Positions 27,584 through 36,498 of a stretch of 64,000 nt of DNA are shown piece after piece. Position 1 is the stretch's first letter, and each line of letters starts with the position of its first letter. The notes under the pieces were generated by a model, which was given only the letters and a program-made list of their open reading frames with translations, ran no database searches and was not told the DNA's origin. A program made the position numbers and the translations under genes. The stretch covers positions 558,001 through 622,000 of the forward strand of contig NZ_CP026952.1 of assembly GCF_003065605.1 (NCBI RefSeq), given 5' to 3'. Origin of the DNA: Aeromicrobium chenweiae. Its GTDB lineage: Bacteria > Actinomycetota > Actinomycetes > Propionibacteriales > Nocardioidaceae.

Positions 27584-28348
27584 TCAGGAGGACGTGCGCG
27601 ACCGGTCGAGGAACCGCTGCAGGCCGCTGATCGCGTCGGGGGACTCCATGAGCGCGAGGAAGTGCCGGTGCTCGAGCGCCAGACCCTCCGCGAGGGCGAC
27701 CGTCGACGCGGTGCGAACGGTCGTCTTGGCCGATCGCAGGGCCGCCGGCGCCGTCCGGGCGAGCCGGCGGGCCAGGTCCTGGGTGGCCTCGTCGACCGTG
27801 CCCGGCTCGACGACGCGGGTCACGAGGCCGAGCCTCAGGGCCTCGGCGGCATCGACGAGGCGGCCGGTGAGCACGAGCTCGAGGGCCGCGAGCTCGCCGA
27901 CCCGGCGGGGCAGGCGCTGGGTGCCGCCCGCCCCGGGGATGAGCCCCAGCTTGATCTCCGGTGTGCCGAGGACTGCGGTGGTCGATGCCACCACGATGTC
28001 GCAGCAGAGCAGCAGCTCGAGCCCGCCGCCGACGGCAGGCCCGCCGACGGCGGCCACGATCGGCTGGGGGAGTGCGTCCATCAGCTCGAACAGGCGGGTC
28101 GTGATCGCGGTGTGGTGGCGGATCTGCTCGGGATCGCCGGCCGCCTCCAGGAGCTCGGCGATGTCACCTCCTGCGATGAACTGACCGTCGTGCGCCGAGC
28201 GGATGACGACGACCCGGACGTCGTCGGTCAGCGACTCGAGCGCGGACGTCAGTCCCAGCAGCACCGGCTCGGCCAGCGCGTTGACGGGCGGGTGGTCGAG
28301 CGAGATGACGGCGACGCCGTCGTGGAGCGAGGTCGAGACGGGGTTCAT
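27584..28348 (-). CDS. Enoyl-CoA hydratase/isomerase family protein
   Basis: 254 aa crotonase. Oxyanion-hole segments FIAGGDIAEL and AVGGGLELLLCCDI. Both glutamates of true hydratases are present (GGGLE, and PEIKLGLIPGAGGTQRLPR), so enoyl-CoA hydration is likely rather than only isomerisation. AGGAGAG lies 4 bases before the ATG. The promoter region carries operator c. Single gene, divergent from the long beta-oxidation operon. Confidence 0.87.
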   Translation of the reverse strand: MNPVSTSLHDGVAVISLDHPPVNALAEPVLLGLTSALESLTDDVRVVVIRSAHDGQFIAGGDIAELLEAAGDPEQIRHHTAITTRLFELMDALPQPIVAAVGGPAVGGGLELLLCCDIVVASTTAVLGTPEIKLGLIPGAGGTQRLPRRVGELAALELVLTGRLVDAAEALRLGLVTRVVEPGTVDEATQDLARRLARTAPAALRSAKTTVRTASTVALAEGLALEHRHFLALMESPDAISGLQRFLDRSRTSS

Positions 28349-28367
28349 GGACTCTCCTGAGTATTGA

Positions 28368-28384
28368 CAAACGGGTGTTTGGTG
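28368..28384 (+). promoter_or_regulatory. TetR-regulon operator c (CAAACGGGTGTTTGGTG)
   Basis: Third copy, 20 bp upstream of the enoyl-CoA hydratase start and close to its likely -10 (AATACT on the minus strand). It is a near-perfect dyad (CAAAC/GTTTG). Confidence 0.62.
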
Positions 28385-28497
28385 GATCTGTCTGAAGTGA
28401 GAAGCGGTCGACGACGCGGATTCCTACTGGTATTTCGGCGGAGGACGATTCCCTCCGGTGATCGGGCGATGAGAACTGGTTGAGACTATCGACCAAC

Positions 28498-28514
28498 AAC
28501 CAAACATACGGTAG
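28498..28514 (-). promoter_or_regulatory. TetR-regulon operator d (CTACCGTATGTTTGGTT)
   Basis: Fourth copy, read on the minus strand. It overlaps TAGATT (28512-28517), the likely -10 box of the rightward long operon that starts at 28554. Confidence 0.58.
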
Positions 28515-28553
28515 ATTGCGAATCCGACGTCGTCGAGAACGAGGAGCTGTCAG

Positions 28554-29315
28554 ATGCAGGTGCAGGGATCGGTGGGACTGGTGACCGGCGGCGGCGGTGG
28601 CCTGGGCGCAGGAGTCGTCCGGATGCTGCTCGAGAACGGCGGCAAGGCGGTCGTCCTCGACCTGGACCGGAGCCCAGCGGCCGACCTGGCCGCCGAGCTG
28701 GGTGACGACGTGCTGTTCATCCCGACCGACGTGTCGGACGCCGACCAGGTCGCCGCGGCGGTCGCGCAGGCGGTCGAGACCTTCGGCCGGATCGACCTGT
28801 GCGTCAACGCAGCCGGCATCTCGCCCGCGCACCGCGTGGTCGACCGCAAGGGGACGATGTTTCCCCTCGACACCTTCCGCACGACGCTCGACATCAACCT
28901 GACCGGGGCGTTCGACGTGATCCGCCACGTCGCGAAGGCCATGAGCGAGCAGGACGCGGGGGCCGACGGCGAGCGGGGCCTCATCGTCAACGTCGCGTCA
29001 GCGGCCGGGCTGGAAGGACAGACCGGACAGGCGGCCTACACGGCCTCCAAGGGCGCGATCCTCGCCCTCACGCTGCAGCTGGCCCGCGACCTGTCCGTGT
29101 GGGGCATCCGCGTCATGTCGGTGGCGCCCGGGATCATGGACACGCCCATGCTGGCGGGCGTCGACGAGGCGCGTCGCGCGGCCCTGGTCGACCTGCACGT
29201 GTTCCCCAAGCGGCTCGGCACGCCGGCAGACTTCGCCGCGGTCGTGAAGACCTTCATGGAGGTCACGCTGCTCAACGGTGAGTACGTGCGGCTCGACGCG
29301 GCCACGAGGCTCTGA
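28554..29315 (+). CDS. SDR oxidoreductase (3-hydroxyacyl-CoA dehydrogenase type)
   Basis: 253 aa. TGGGGGLGAGVVRML cofactor loop, CVNAAGIS, and the catalytic YTASKGAI. The loop between the NAG-like motif and the catalytic serine (HRVVDRKGTMFPLDTFRTTL) resembles type-II 17-beta-HSD10/3-hydroxyacyl-CoA dehydrogenases, so it likely oxidises a 3-hydroxyacyl-CoA. GAGGAG sits 7 bases before the ATG. First gene of an operon that runs to 37265. Confidence 0.83.
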   Translation: MQVQGSVGLVTGGGGGLGAGVVRMLLENGGKAVVLDLDRSPAADLAAELGDDVLFIPTDVSDADQVAAAVAQAVETFGRIDLCVNAAGISPAHRVVDRKGTMFPLDTFRTTLDINLTGAFDVIRHVAKAMSEQDAGADGERGLIVNVASAAGLEGQTGQAAYTASKGAILALTLQLARDLSVWGIRVMSVAPGIMDTPMLAGVDEARRAALVDLHVFPKRLGTPADFAAVVKTFMEVTLLNGEYVRLDAATRL

Positions 29316-29317
29316 TC

Positions 29318-30457
29318 GTGAGGCGTCACCTGTACTCCGCCGAGCACGAGACGTTCCGGGCCGCGTTCCGCGAGTTCCTGGAGCACGAGGCCGTGCCGTA
29401 CGTCGAGGACTGGGAGTCGGCCGGCACCCTGCCGCGGGAGTTCTGGCGGAAGGCGGGCCAGGCCGGGTACCTCGGCTTCGAGGCGGATCCCGAGCTCGGC
29501 GGCCTCGGCATCACGGACTTCCGCTACAACGCGGTGATCCAGGAGGAGGTCGCCGCGAGCGGCATCGCGAACGACGGCTTCTCGCTGCACAACGACATCG
29601 TCACGCCGTACCTGCTGGAGTTCACGAACGAGGAGCAGCGCCGTCGCTGGCTGCCCGGGTTCACCGCCGGGGACACGGTCACGGCGATCGCGATGACCGA
29701 GCCGCAGGCCGGCTCCGACCTGGCCGCGGTCGCGACCAGCGGACGCCGCGAGGGGGGGGCGATCGTGCTCAACGGCTCCAAGACGTTCATCACGAACGGA
29801 TCGATCGCCGACCTCGTCATCGTGCTCGTGCGCACGGGCGAGGACGACGGCCGCGGGATGACGCTGGTCGTCGTCGAGGAGGGCACGCCCGGGATGACGC
29901 GGGGCAAGCCGCTGAAGAAGGCCGGCCGCCGGGGGCAGGACACCGCGGAGATCTTCTTCGACGACTGCGCCGTGCCGGTCGAGAACATCCTCGGCGAGCC
30001 CGGTCGCGCGTTCAGCCTGGTCAAGCGCAACCTGGCGCGCGAACGTCTCTCGATCGCGGTGCACGCGGTGGAGAGCGCCCACACCGGTCTGCAGCTCGCA
30101 CTCGAGCACACGGCCATGCGGTCGACCTTCGGCCGTCCCATCAACCGTCACCAGGCCGTGAGCCACACCCTCGCCGAGATGCACACCGCGGTGCAGGTCG
30201 CCCGCAGCCACGTGGACGCGTGCGTCGTCGAGCTCGACGAGGGCCGACTGACCGCCGAGGACGCGGCCGGTGCCAAGTTCTGGGCGACCGACCTGGAGGG
30301 GACCGTCCTGGACCAGGCCCTCCAGCTGTTCGGCGGGTACGGATTCATGGACGAGTACGAGATCTCGCGTCGCTGGCGCGATGCGCGGGTGCAGCGGATC
30401 TACGGCGGCGCCAACGAGATCATGAAGGACATCGTCGGACGGGGGCTCACCCGGTGA
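29318..30457 (+). CDS. Acyl-CoA dehydrogenase (first of two)
   Basis: 379 aa FAD enzyme. TEPQAGSDLAA and FITNGSIADL form the flavin site; the catalytic glutamate is in RIYGGANEIMKDIVGRG, at the usual position of most ACADs. QLFGGYGFMDEYEISRRWRD also fits. GTG start 2 bp after the SDR stop. Overlaps the next gene by 4 bases. It makes an alpha,beta-unsaturated CoA ester. A second ACAD lies in the same operon, and the two could act at different steps or as a heteromer as in steroid-side-chain ACADs (inference). Confidence 0.9.
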   Translation: MRRHLYSAEHETFRAAFREFLEHEAVPYVEDWESAGTLPREFWRKAGQAGYLGFEADPELGGLGITDFRYNAVIQEEVAASGIANDGFSLHNDIVTPYLLEFTNEEQRRRWLPGFTAGDTVTAIAMTEPQAGSDLAAVATSGRREGGAIVLNGSKTFITNGSIADLVIVLVRTGEDDGRGMTLVVVEEGTPGMTRGKPLKKAGRRGQDTAEIFFDDCAVPVENILGEPGRAFSLVKRNLARERLSIAVHAVESAHTGLQLALEHTAMRSTFGRPINRHQAVSHTLAEMHTAVQVARSHVDACVVELDEGRLTAEDAAGAKFWATDLEGTVLDQALQLFGGYGFMDEYEISRRWRDARVQRIYGGANEIMKDIVGRGLTR

Positions 30458-31533
30458 GCGCGCCCTGGCGTCCCCTCGAGGGCATGACGGTGATCGACCT
30501 GACCCGCATGCTGCCGGGCGGGACGGGGACGTTGCTCCTCAGCGATCTCGGGGCCGAGGTCGTCAAGATCGAGCAGCCGCCGGGCGGCGACGCGACCCGC
30601 TGGCTCGAGCCGCGCATCGGCACGGACTCGAGCGCGCAGCACCAGTACATGGATCGCGGCAAGACCTCGCTCTCCCTCGACCTCAAGTCCGAGGCCGGAC
30701 GCGCCGAGCTGTTCGAGCTCGTGGGACGTGCCGATGCCCTGGTCGAGAGCTTCCGTCCGGGCGTGGCTGACCGGCTGGGCATCGGCTACGAGGTCCTCGC
30801 CGAGATCAACCCCGCGCTGGTCCACCTGGCGCTCTCGGGCTACGGGCAGGAGGGCCCGCGCGCGTCCGCAGCCGGCCACGACCTGAACTTCGTGGCACGG
30901 GCAGGGCTGCTCGGCGCCGACCGCGAGGTGCCGCCGACCCTCGTCGCGGACGTCACGGGCGGGGTGCTGGCGGCACTCGGCCTGACGGCCGGCGTCCTGT
31001 CGGCGCGTGAGACGGGCCGCGGCTCGTTCATCGATCTTGCCCTGGCCGACGCGGCTCTGGTGCTGGGCGGCATGCAGATCGCCGAGCGCCTCGCGTCCCA
31101 GCGGCTGGACGTCCCGGTCGCGACCCCGTTGGACGGACGGAGCCCCTGCTACCGCGTGTACCCGACGTCGGACGGCCGGCACCTCGCCGTCGCCGCCGTC
31201 GAGGAGAAGTTCTGGCAACGCGTCGTGGAGATCCTCGGCCACCCCGAGTGGGCGACGCGGCAGACCGATCCGACGCTCGTGCCCGAGGTCGCGGCCGTGC
31301 TGGCCACGAGGCCCCTGGAGCAGTGGCTGGCCGAGCTCGACCTGCCCGACACGTGCGTGTCGGGGGTCCTCGACATCGACGACCTGCCCGACGATCCGCA
31401 GGTCCGCGAACGGGGCTCGCTCATCGAGGTGGAGACCGCCGCCGGACCGCTGTGGCAGGTGGCGCCGCCCTTCCACGCCCGTGAGAACTCGAACAACTCC
31501 CCATCCCGACGGTTCCTGGAGGTACCGACATGA
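30454..31533 (+). CDS. Alpha-methylacyl-CoA racemase-like (CaiB/family III) protein
   Basis: 359 aa family III CoA-transferase fold. The sequence matches the racemase branch: MDRGKTSLSLDLK, ALSGYGQEGP, a histidine in AGHDLNFVARAG and an aspartate in LVADVTGG, equivalent to the His/Asp pair of mycobacterial MCR. Such enzymes interconvert 2R and 2S methyl-branched acyl-CoAs so that dehydrogenases can use both. This implies an alpha-methyl-branched intermediate. A CoA-transferase role is the alternative, since the Asp is shared. GTG start overlaps the ACAD stop. Confidence 0.78.
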   Translation: MSAPWRPLEGMTVIDLTRMLPGGTGTLLLSDLGAEVVKIEQPPGGDATRWLEPRIGTDSSAQHQYMDRGKTSLSLDLKSEAGRAELFELVGRADALVESFRPGVADRLGIGYEVLAEINPALVHLALSGYGQEGPRASAAGHDLNFVARAGLLGADREVPPTLVADVTGGVLAALGLTAGVLSARETGRGSFIDLALADAALVLGGMQIAERLASQRLDVPVATPLDGRSPCYRVYPTSDGRHLAVAAVEEKFWQRVVEILGHPEWATRQTDPTLVPEVAAVLATRPLEQWLAELDLPDTCVSGVLDIDDLPDDPQVRERGSLIEVETAAGPLWQVAPPFHARENSNNSPSRRFLEVPT

Positions 31534-32498
31534 GAAGAGCACAAGCCCGCGAGATCGCCACCGACCTGCCCTCGGACGTCATCGAGGTCGTCGAGGCCTC
31601 CGAGCCTGAGGCCCGTGAGGGATGGACCACCGTGCAGGTCAAGGCCGCGGCCCTCAACCAGCACGACCTGTGGTCGATCAAGGGCGTCGGCGTCACCGCC
31701 GAGCACTTCCCGCTGGGCATCGCCTCGGACATCGCCGGCGTCACGCCCGACGGGCGCGAGGTCGTCGTGCACTCGCTCGTGGCCGACCCGTCACGCGGTG
31801 GCGGCACCGAGCTGCTCGACCCGCGCCGTCGCATGCTGGCCGAGGCCACGACCGGGGGTGCGGCCGATGCGGTCCTCGTGCCCGACCGCAACCTGGTCGA
31901 CAAGCCCGCCGGGCTGAGCTTCGAGGAGGCCGCGTGCCTCCCGACCGCCTGGCTGACCGCCTACCAGATGCTCTTCGTGAAGGCCGAGGCCAAGCCCGGC
32001 GACACCGTGCTGATCCAGGGCGCCGGCGGCGGCGTGTCGACCGCAGCGATCACCCTCGCCTCGCGCGCGGGCCTGCGCGTGTGGGTCACCGGCCGTGACG
32101 AGCAGCGGCTTGCCGCTGCCCAGAAGATCGGTGCCACGGCGGTCTTCGCCGCCGGCGAGCGTCTGCCCGCCCGGGCCGACATCGTGCTCGAGACGGTCGG
32201 CGCCGCGACCTGGGACCACAGCACGAAGTCCGTGCGCCCTGGCGGAACGATCGTCGTGGCCGGCGCGACCACCGGCGCCAAGGTCTCCCTCGACCTGATG
32301 AAGGTGTTCCTCAACCACGTCAGGATCCTCGGCTCGTCGATGGGGACGGTCGAGCAGCTGTCCTCGCTCGTGGCGTTCTGCGTCGCGGCCGACATCCACC
32401 CCGCGATCGACTCGATCCACTCCCTCGACGACGCGCAGGCAGCGGTCGCCCGGCTCGAGAGCGGCGAAGCGGTCGGCAAGGTCATCATCCGCCCCTGA
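31530..32498 (+). CDS. Zinc-independent MDR enoyl reductase/quinone oxidoreductase-like
   Basis: 322 aa medium-chain reductase without the structural-zinc cysteines. N-terminal GroES-like fold (VKAAALNQHDLWSIKG), cofactor loop VLIQGAGGGVSTAAITLA, and VLETVGAATWDHSTKSVRPGG. The family reduces activated C=C bonds with NAD(P)H. ATGA overlap with the racemase-like gene. Possible role: saturating an intermediate, or enoyl-thioester reduction. Confidence 0.82.
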   Translation: MRRAQAREIATDLPSDVIEVVEASEPEAREGWTTVQVKAAALNQHDLWSIKGVGVTAEHFPLGIASDIAGVTPDGREVVVHSLVADPSRGGGTELLDPRRRMLAEATTGGAADAVLVPDRNLVDKPAGLSFEEAACLPTAWLTAYQMLFVKAEAKPGDTVLIQGAGGGVSTAAITLASRAGLRVWVTGRDEQRLAAAQKIGATAVFAAGERLPARADIVLETVGAATWDHSTKSVRPGGTIVVAGATTGAKVSLDLMKVFLNHVRILGSSMGTVEQLSSLVAFCVAADIHPAIDSIHSLDDAQAAVARLESGEAVGKVIIRP

Positions 32499-32539
32499 AC
32501 CGCACGCCTCACCACACACATCACACAAGGAGCATCGAC

Positions 32540-33700
32540 ATGGATTTCAGCATCACTCAGGACCAGGAAGACTTCGTGGAGTTCGTGCGCGACTGGGTCG
32601 ACCGCGAGGCGCCCAAGTCCGCCGCCCTGGCGTGGGAGAAGGAGGAGCACACCTTCCCCGAGGACCTGTTCCAGAAGATGGCGTCAGCGGGCTTCCACGG
32701 CGTCGGGATCCCGGAGGAGTACGGCGGCCAGGGTGGCGACATCGTGACCCAGATGCTGCTCGCCCGGGGACTGTCCCGGTCGCTGGCCGGACTCACCTGG
32801 GTCTGGGGCATCACCTCGTTCGCCGGCGGCAAGTCGGTCGGCCTGTACGGCAGCGAGGAGCAGAAGAAGCACTACCTGCCGCGCATCTGCTCGGGTGAGG
32901 ACAAGTGGGCCATCGGCTTCACCGAGCCCGGCGGTGGCACGGACCTCCTCGGCGCCATGCGCACCCGCGCGAGGAAGGTCGAGGGCGGCTGGGTCGTCAA
33001 CGGCCAGAAGACCTGGAGCTCGATGGCGCACGTCGCCGACAACATCCTGCTGCTCGCGCGCACCGAGGAGACCGAGAAGCGGACCCAGGGCCTGACCCTG
33101 TTCATCCTCCCGGCCAAGTCCGAGGGCGTCACGATCCGGGAGATCCCGAAGCTCGGCATGCGCGCGCTCGGCTCGTGCGACGTGTTCCTCGACGAGGTCT
33201 TCATCCCCGACGAGAACGTCCTGGGCGAGCCCGGTCGTGCGTGGTACATGCTGCTGCCGACCCTCAACAACGAGCGCGTCATGCTGGCCTCGTTCTGCGT
33301 CGGAATCCTCGACGGCGTCCTGGAGGACGCCCTCAGGTACATGGACGAGCGTGAGGCGTTCGGCGGGAAGATCGGCCGGTTCCAGGCGCTGCAGCACCAT
33401 GTCGCGAACATCGCGATGTGGCGCGAGCAGTCCGAGCTCGTGGTGTTCAAGGCGGCGTGGATGCAGGCGACGGGCCGGGACGCCGGCGCGATGTCGAACA
33501 TGGCGAAGGTCATCGCGTCCGAGCTCGCGGGTCAGGGCGCTGACCTGGGCCTGCAGATCCTCGGCGGCATGGGTTACTCGGCCGAGACGAACATGCAGCG
33601 GTACTGGCGGGACGTCCGCCTGTTCCGCATCGGCCCCATCACCAACGAGATGGCACGCAACGGCATTGCCGAAGGACTCGGCCTGCCGCGGTCGTTCTGA
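32540..33700 (+). CDS. Acyl-CoA dehydrogenase (second of two)
   Basis: 386 aa. FTEPGGGTDLLGAM and KTWSSMAHVADN line the flavin; LQILGGMGYSAETNMQRYWRD precedes the catalytic-region FRIGPITNEMARNGIAE, with its glutamate. TNEM rather than GTSEI suggests a non-straight-chain acyl substrate. AAGGAG lies 7 bases before the ATG. It differs clearly from the first ACAD. Followed after one base by the split hydratase genes. Confidence 0.9.
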   Translation: MDFSITQDQEDFVEFVRDWVDREAPKSAALAWEKEEHTFPEDLFQKMASAGFHGVGIPEEYGGQGGDIVTQMLLARGLSRSLAGLTWVWGITSFAGGKSVGLYGSEEQKKHYLPRICSGEDKWAIGFTEPGGGTDLLGAMRTRARKVEGGWVVNGQKTWSSMAHVADNILLLARTEETEKRTQGLTLFILPAKSEGVTIREIPKLGMRALGSCDVFLDEVFIPDENVLGEPGRAWYMLLPTLNNERVMLASFCVGILDGVLEDALRYMDEREAFGGKIGRFQALQHHVANIAMWREQSELVVFKAAWMQATGRDAGAMSNMAKVIASELAGQGADLGLQILGGMGYSAETNMQRYWRDVRLFRIGPITNEMARNGIAEGLGLPRSF

Positions 33701-33701
33701 C

Positions 33702-34142
33702 ATGGAGACTGGAACGCACCCCCTCCAGCACCTGGTGGGATCGCGCGTGCCCGGCGGTGAGTACAGCATCGCCGGGTACGAGAGCTGGCTCTCGCGCGAC
33801 GCGCTGTCGGCTGCGGCCTCGCCGCAGCCCCACCCGATCATGGCGTTCATCGGCGTGCAGCGGGGCATGGGGCTGAGCGTCGCCGGGCTGTTCGAGCTGC
33901 TGGAGTGCGACATCGCCGACGGCCCGATGCTGGCGCAGTCGACGATCGAGCTCGACCGGGACCTCGAGACCGGCCGCACGTACGCCGTCGAGGGCGAGGT
34001 GGTCGCCCTGGTGCGCAAGCAGGGTGCCGTGCTCGGCACCTTCGACCTGGCCACGTGCCGCTTCGACCTCCTGGACGCCGAGGACGGCGCCCGGGTCGCC
34101 AGCGTCACCAACGTGTACGCGATCGGAAGGGACGACTCATGA
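33702..34142 (+). CDS. MaoC-like hydratase, N-terminal (FAS1-like) subunit
   Basis: 146 aa single hot-dog domain (FIGVQRGMGLSVAGLFELLE, GRTYAVEGEVVALVRKQGA) resembling the non-catalytic N-terminal half of double-hot-dog enoyl-CoA hydratases. It lacks the D-x-N-P-x-H catalytic motif. Its stop overlaps the catalytic partner's start (ATGA), so the two probably form one heteromeric hydratase, as ChsH1-ChsH2 does in steroid side-chain breakdown. Start ATG 33702. Confidence 0.7.
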   Translation: METGTHPLQHLVGSRVPGGEYSIAGYESWLSRDALSAAASPQPHPIMAFIGVQRGMGLSVAGLFELLECDIADGPMLAQSTIELDRDLETGRTYAVEGEVVALVRKQGAVLGTFDLATCRFDLLDAEDGARVASVTNVYAIGRDDS

Positions 34143-34546
34143 CCTTCACCCCACCGGGCGAGGTGCTCACGTGGCAGCTCCCCGAGGTCGACCCGGAGAA
34201 GATGAAGGTGCTGGCGCTGCTGCTGGCGGACCCCAACCCGATCCACTTCGATCCAGAGGCCGCTGCGGGCATCGGCGCCGCGCGCGTCGTGAACCAGGGA
34301 CCCTCGACGATGGCGACGGTCTACAACCTGTTCGAGCAGACGCACCCGGACCACCGGGTCGCCCGCGTGTCGTTCCGTCTTCTCGGCAACGTCCTCGCGG
34401 GTGACGCGGTGACCGTCTCGGCGGTCCCGTCCGACCAGGCCGAGCCGGATGCCACGACGTTCGACGTCACGGTCCGGACGGGTGAGGGCACCACGGTCAT
34501 CACGGCCCGGGCCGAGCTCGTGCGACGCAGCGAGGTGGCCTCGTGA
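34139..34546 (+). CDS. MaoC-like enoyl-CoA hydratase, catalytic subunit
   Basis: 135 aa hot-dog domain with the hydratase-2 motif LADPNPIHFD (Asp/His pair), then a central VVNQGPSTMATVYNLF helix and SFRLLGNVLAGDAV. It hydrates a trans-2-enoyl-CoA, usually to the (R)-3-hydroxy product; a separate crotonase at 27584 would give (S). Coupled to the upstream partner subunit and, by GTGA overlap, to the following SDR, which could oxidise its product. Confidence 0.82.
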   Translation: MTFTPPGEVLTWQLPEVDPEKMKVLALLLADPNPIHFDPEAAAGIGAARVVNQGPSTMATVYNLFEQTHPDHRVARVSFRLLGNVLAGDAVTVSAVPSDQAEPDATTFDVTVRTGEGTTVITARAELVRRSEVAS

Positions 34547-35316
34547 CGCGCCCGCTGGCCGTCGTGACCGGTGGGTCCCGGGGCGTCGGGCGGGCGATCG
34601 TCGCGGCCCTGGCCCTCGACCACCGGGTCGTCTTCTCCTACCGTCGCGACCGGGAGTCGGCCGACGACCTGCTGCGCGCCGTCGCCGAGGCGGGCGGCGA
34701 GGCGCATGCGGTGCAGGCCGAGCTGTCCGAGCCCGGCGCCGCGACGGCGCTGGTCGAGGCCGTGCTGGCCGAGCACGGGGACATCGCCGTGGTCGTGGGC
34801 AATGCGGGTTCTGCCTCCCGTGGGTTGTCGACGGTCGACACGACCCTCGCGGAGTACCTGCGGATGCTGCACATCCACGCCCTGTCGAACATCGAGCTGG
34901 CCGCGGCCGCCATGCCCTCGCTGCGCAGGCAGAAGGGGAGCGCGGTCTTCGTCTCCAGCACGGTCGTGGACCTGCTGCCCGAGGGAACGGCTCCGTACGC
35001 CGCGGCGAAGGCGGCCATGGGAGCGGCGGCGGTCGTGATGGCGCGCGAGGAGCGGGTGCACGGGGTCCGGGTCAACCTGGTCGCCCCGGGCCTGGTGGCG
35101 ACCGACATGGGCAACCGTCTCACCGAGGCGACGACGGGTCATGCGAGCGCGTCGACCCTCGACGAGCTCTCCCCGCTCGGTCGGGTCTGCCGACCGGAGG
35201 ACGTGGCCGGGGTCGTGGCCTTCCTGGCGGGTCCCTCGGCCTCCTACGTCACCGGCCAGCGCGTGCTGGTCGACGGCGGCGGCCCCCGCAACTCCCTCGT
35301 ACCCACCGCCGACTGA
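34543..35316 (+). CDS. SDR oxidoreductase (FabG-like)
   Basis: 257 aa. TGGSRGVGRAIVAAL cofactor loop, GNAGSASRG, SSTVVDLLPEGTAPYAAAK with catalytic Ser/Tyr/Lys, and VTGQRVLVDGGG at the end. It follows the MaoC hydratase directly (GTGA overlap) and precedes a thiolase, so it probably dehydrogenates the 3-hydroxyacyl-CoA made by the MaoC pair. Confidence 0.83.
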   Translation: MTRPLAVVTGGSRGVGRAIVAALALDHRVVFSYRRDRESADDLLRAVAEAGGEAHAVQAELSEPGAATALVEAVLAEHGDIAVVVGNAGSASRGLSTVDTTLAEYLRMLHIHALSNIELAAAAMPSLRRQKGSAVFVSSTVVDLLPEGTAPYAAAKAAMGAAAVVMAREERVHGVRVNLVAPGLVATDMGNRLTEATTGHASASTLDELSPLGRVCRPEDVAGVVAFLAGPSASYVTGQRVLVDGGGPRNSLVPTAD

Positions 35317-35343
35317 CACACCACAACCAAGAGGAGCTTTCAC

Positions 35344-36498
35344 ATGAAGGATGCAGTAATCGTCGAGGCCGTGCGCACGCCGATCGGCAAGCGCAACGGC
35401 GGCCTGTCGGGCGTCCACCCGGCCGATCTGTCCGCCACGGTCCTGCAGGGGCTCGTGGACCGCACGGGGCTCGACCCGGCCCTCGTGGAGGACGTCATCT
35501 GGGGATGTGTGAGCCAGGTGGGTGAGCAGTCGATGAACGTCGGTCGCTACGGCGTGCTCGCCGCCGGCTGGCCCGAGTCGGTGCCCTCCACGACCGTGGA
35601 CCGGCAGTGCGGCTCCTCGCAGCAGGCCGCGGCCTTCGCCGCTGCCGGTGTGATGGCCGGGCACTACGACATCGTCGTCGCCGGTGGTGTCGAGTCCATG
35701 AGCCGCGTGCAGATGTTCTCGTCGGTCGAGAACGGTCCCGGTCACCCGCAGTCGCCCCTCGTCACGGCACGCTACGGCGACCAGCTCGTGCCGCAGGGCA
35801 TCGGCGCGGAGATGATCGCCGAGAAGTGGGGCCTCAACCGTGAGCGCCTCGACTCGATCGCGGTCCGCTCGCACGAGCGCGCCGCCGCGGCGATCGACGC
35901 CGGACGGTTCGCCGGCCAGATCGTGCCCGTCACGACCCCCGAGGGCGTCGTCGTCGACACCGACGAGGGCGTGCGCCGCGGGACGACCCTGGAGACGCTC
36001 GCCAAGCTCAAGACGCCCTTCCAGGAGAACGGCCGGGTGACGGCCGGCAACGCCTCGCAGATCTCGGACGGCGCCGCCGCACTGCTGATCATGACTGCCG
36101 AGAAGGCGCGCGACCTCGGCCTCACCCCGATTGCACGTTTCGTGTCGTCCGCGGTCGTGGGCGTCGACCCGATCACGATGCTGACCGGTCCGATCCCCGC
36201 GACGCGCAAGATCCTCGACCGGTCGGGGATCCCGCTGTCGGAGATCGGTGTCTTCGAGGTCAACGAGGCCTTCGCGTCGGTCATCGGTGCGTGGGAGGAC
36301 GAGATCGGTCCCGACACCGACAAGGTCAACCCGAACGGCGGCGCGATCGCCCTGGGTCACCCGCTCGGCGGCTCCGGCGCCCGTGTCATGACCACGATGC
36401 TGCACCACATGCGCGACAACGACATCCAGTACGGCCTGCAGGCGATCTGCGAGGGCGGCGGCATGGCGAACGCGACGATCCTGGAGCTCCTGAGGTGA
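35344..36498 (+). CDS. Thiolase (acetyl-CoA acetyltransferase family)
   Basis: 384 aa. All thiolase catalytic residues are seen: nucleophilic cysteine in VDRQCGSSQQA (about residue 92), histidine in NPNGGAIALGHPLGGSG, and the C-terminal acid/base cysteine in ICEGGGMANATI. It cleaves a 3-oxoacyl-CoA, releasing acetyl-CoA or, for a 2-methyl substrate, propionyl-CoA. AGGAG sits 8 bases before the ATG. Coupled to the last SDR by overlap. Confidence 0.92.
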   Translation: MKDAVIVEAVRTPIGKRNGGLSGVHPADLSATVLQGLVDRTGLDPALVEDVIWGCVSQVGEQSMNVGRYGVLAAGWPESVPSTTVDRQCGSSQQAAAFAAAGVMAGHYDIVVAGGVESMSRVQMFSSVENGPGHPQSPLVTARYGDQLVPQGIGAEMIAEKWGLNRERLDSIAVRSHERAAAAIDAGRFAGQIVPVTTPEGVVVDTDEGVRRGTTLETLAKLKTPFQENGRVTAGNASQISDGAAALLIMTAEKARDLGLTPIARFVSSAVVGVDPITMLTGPIPATRKILDRSGIPLSEIGVFEVNEAFASVIGAWEDEIGPDTDKVNPNGGAIALGHPLGGSGARVMTTMLHHMRDNDIQYGLQAICEGGGMANATILELLR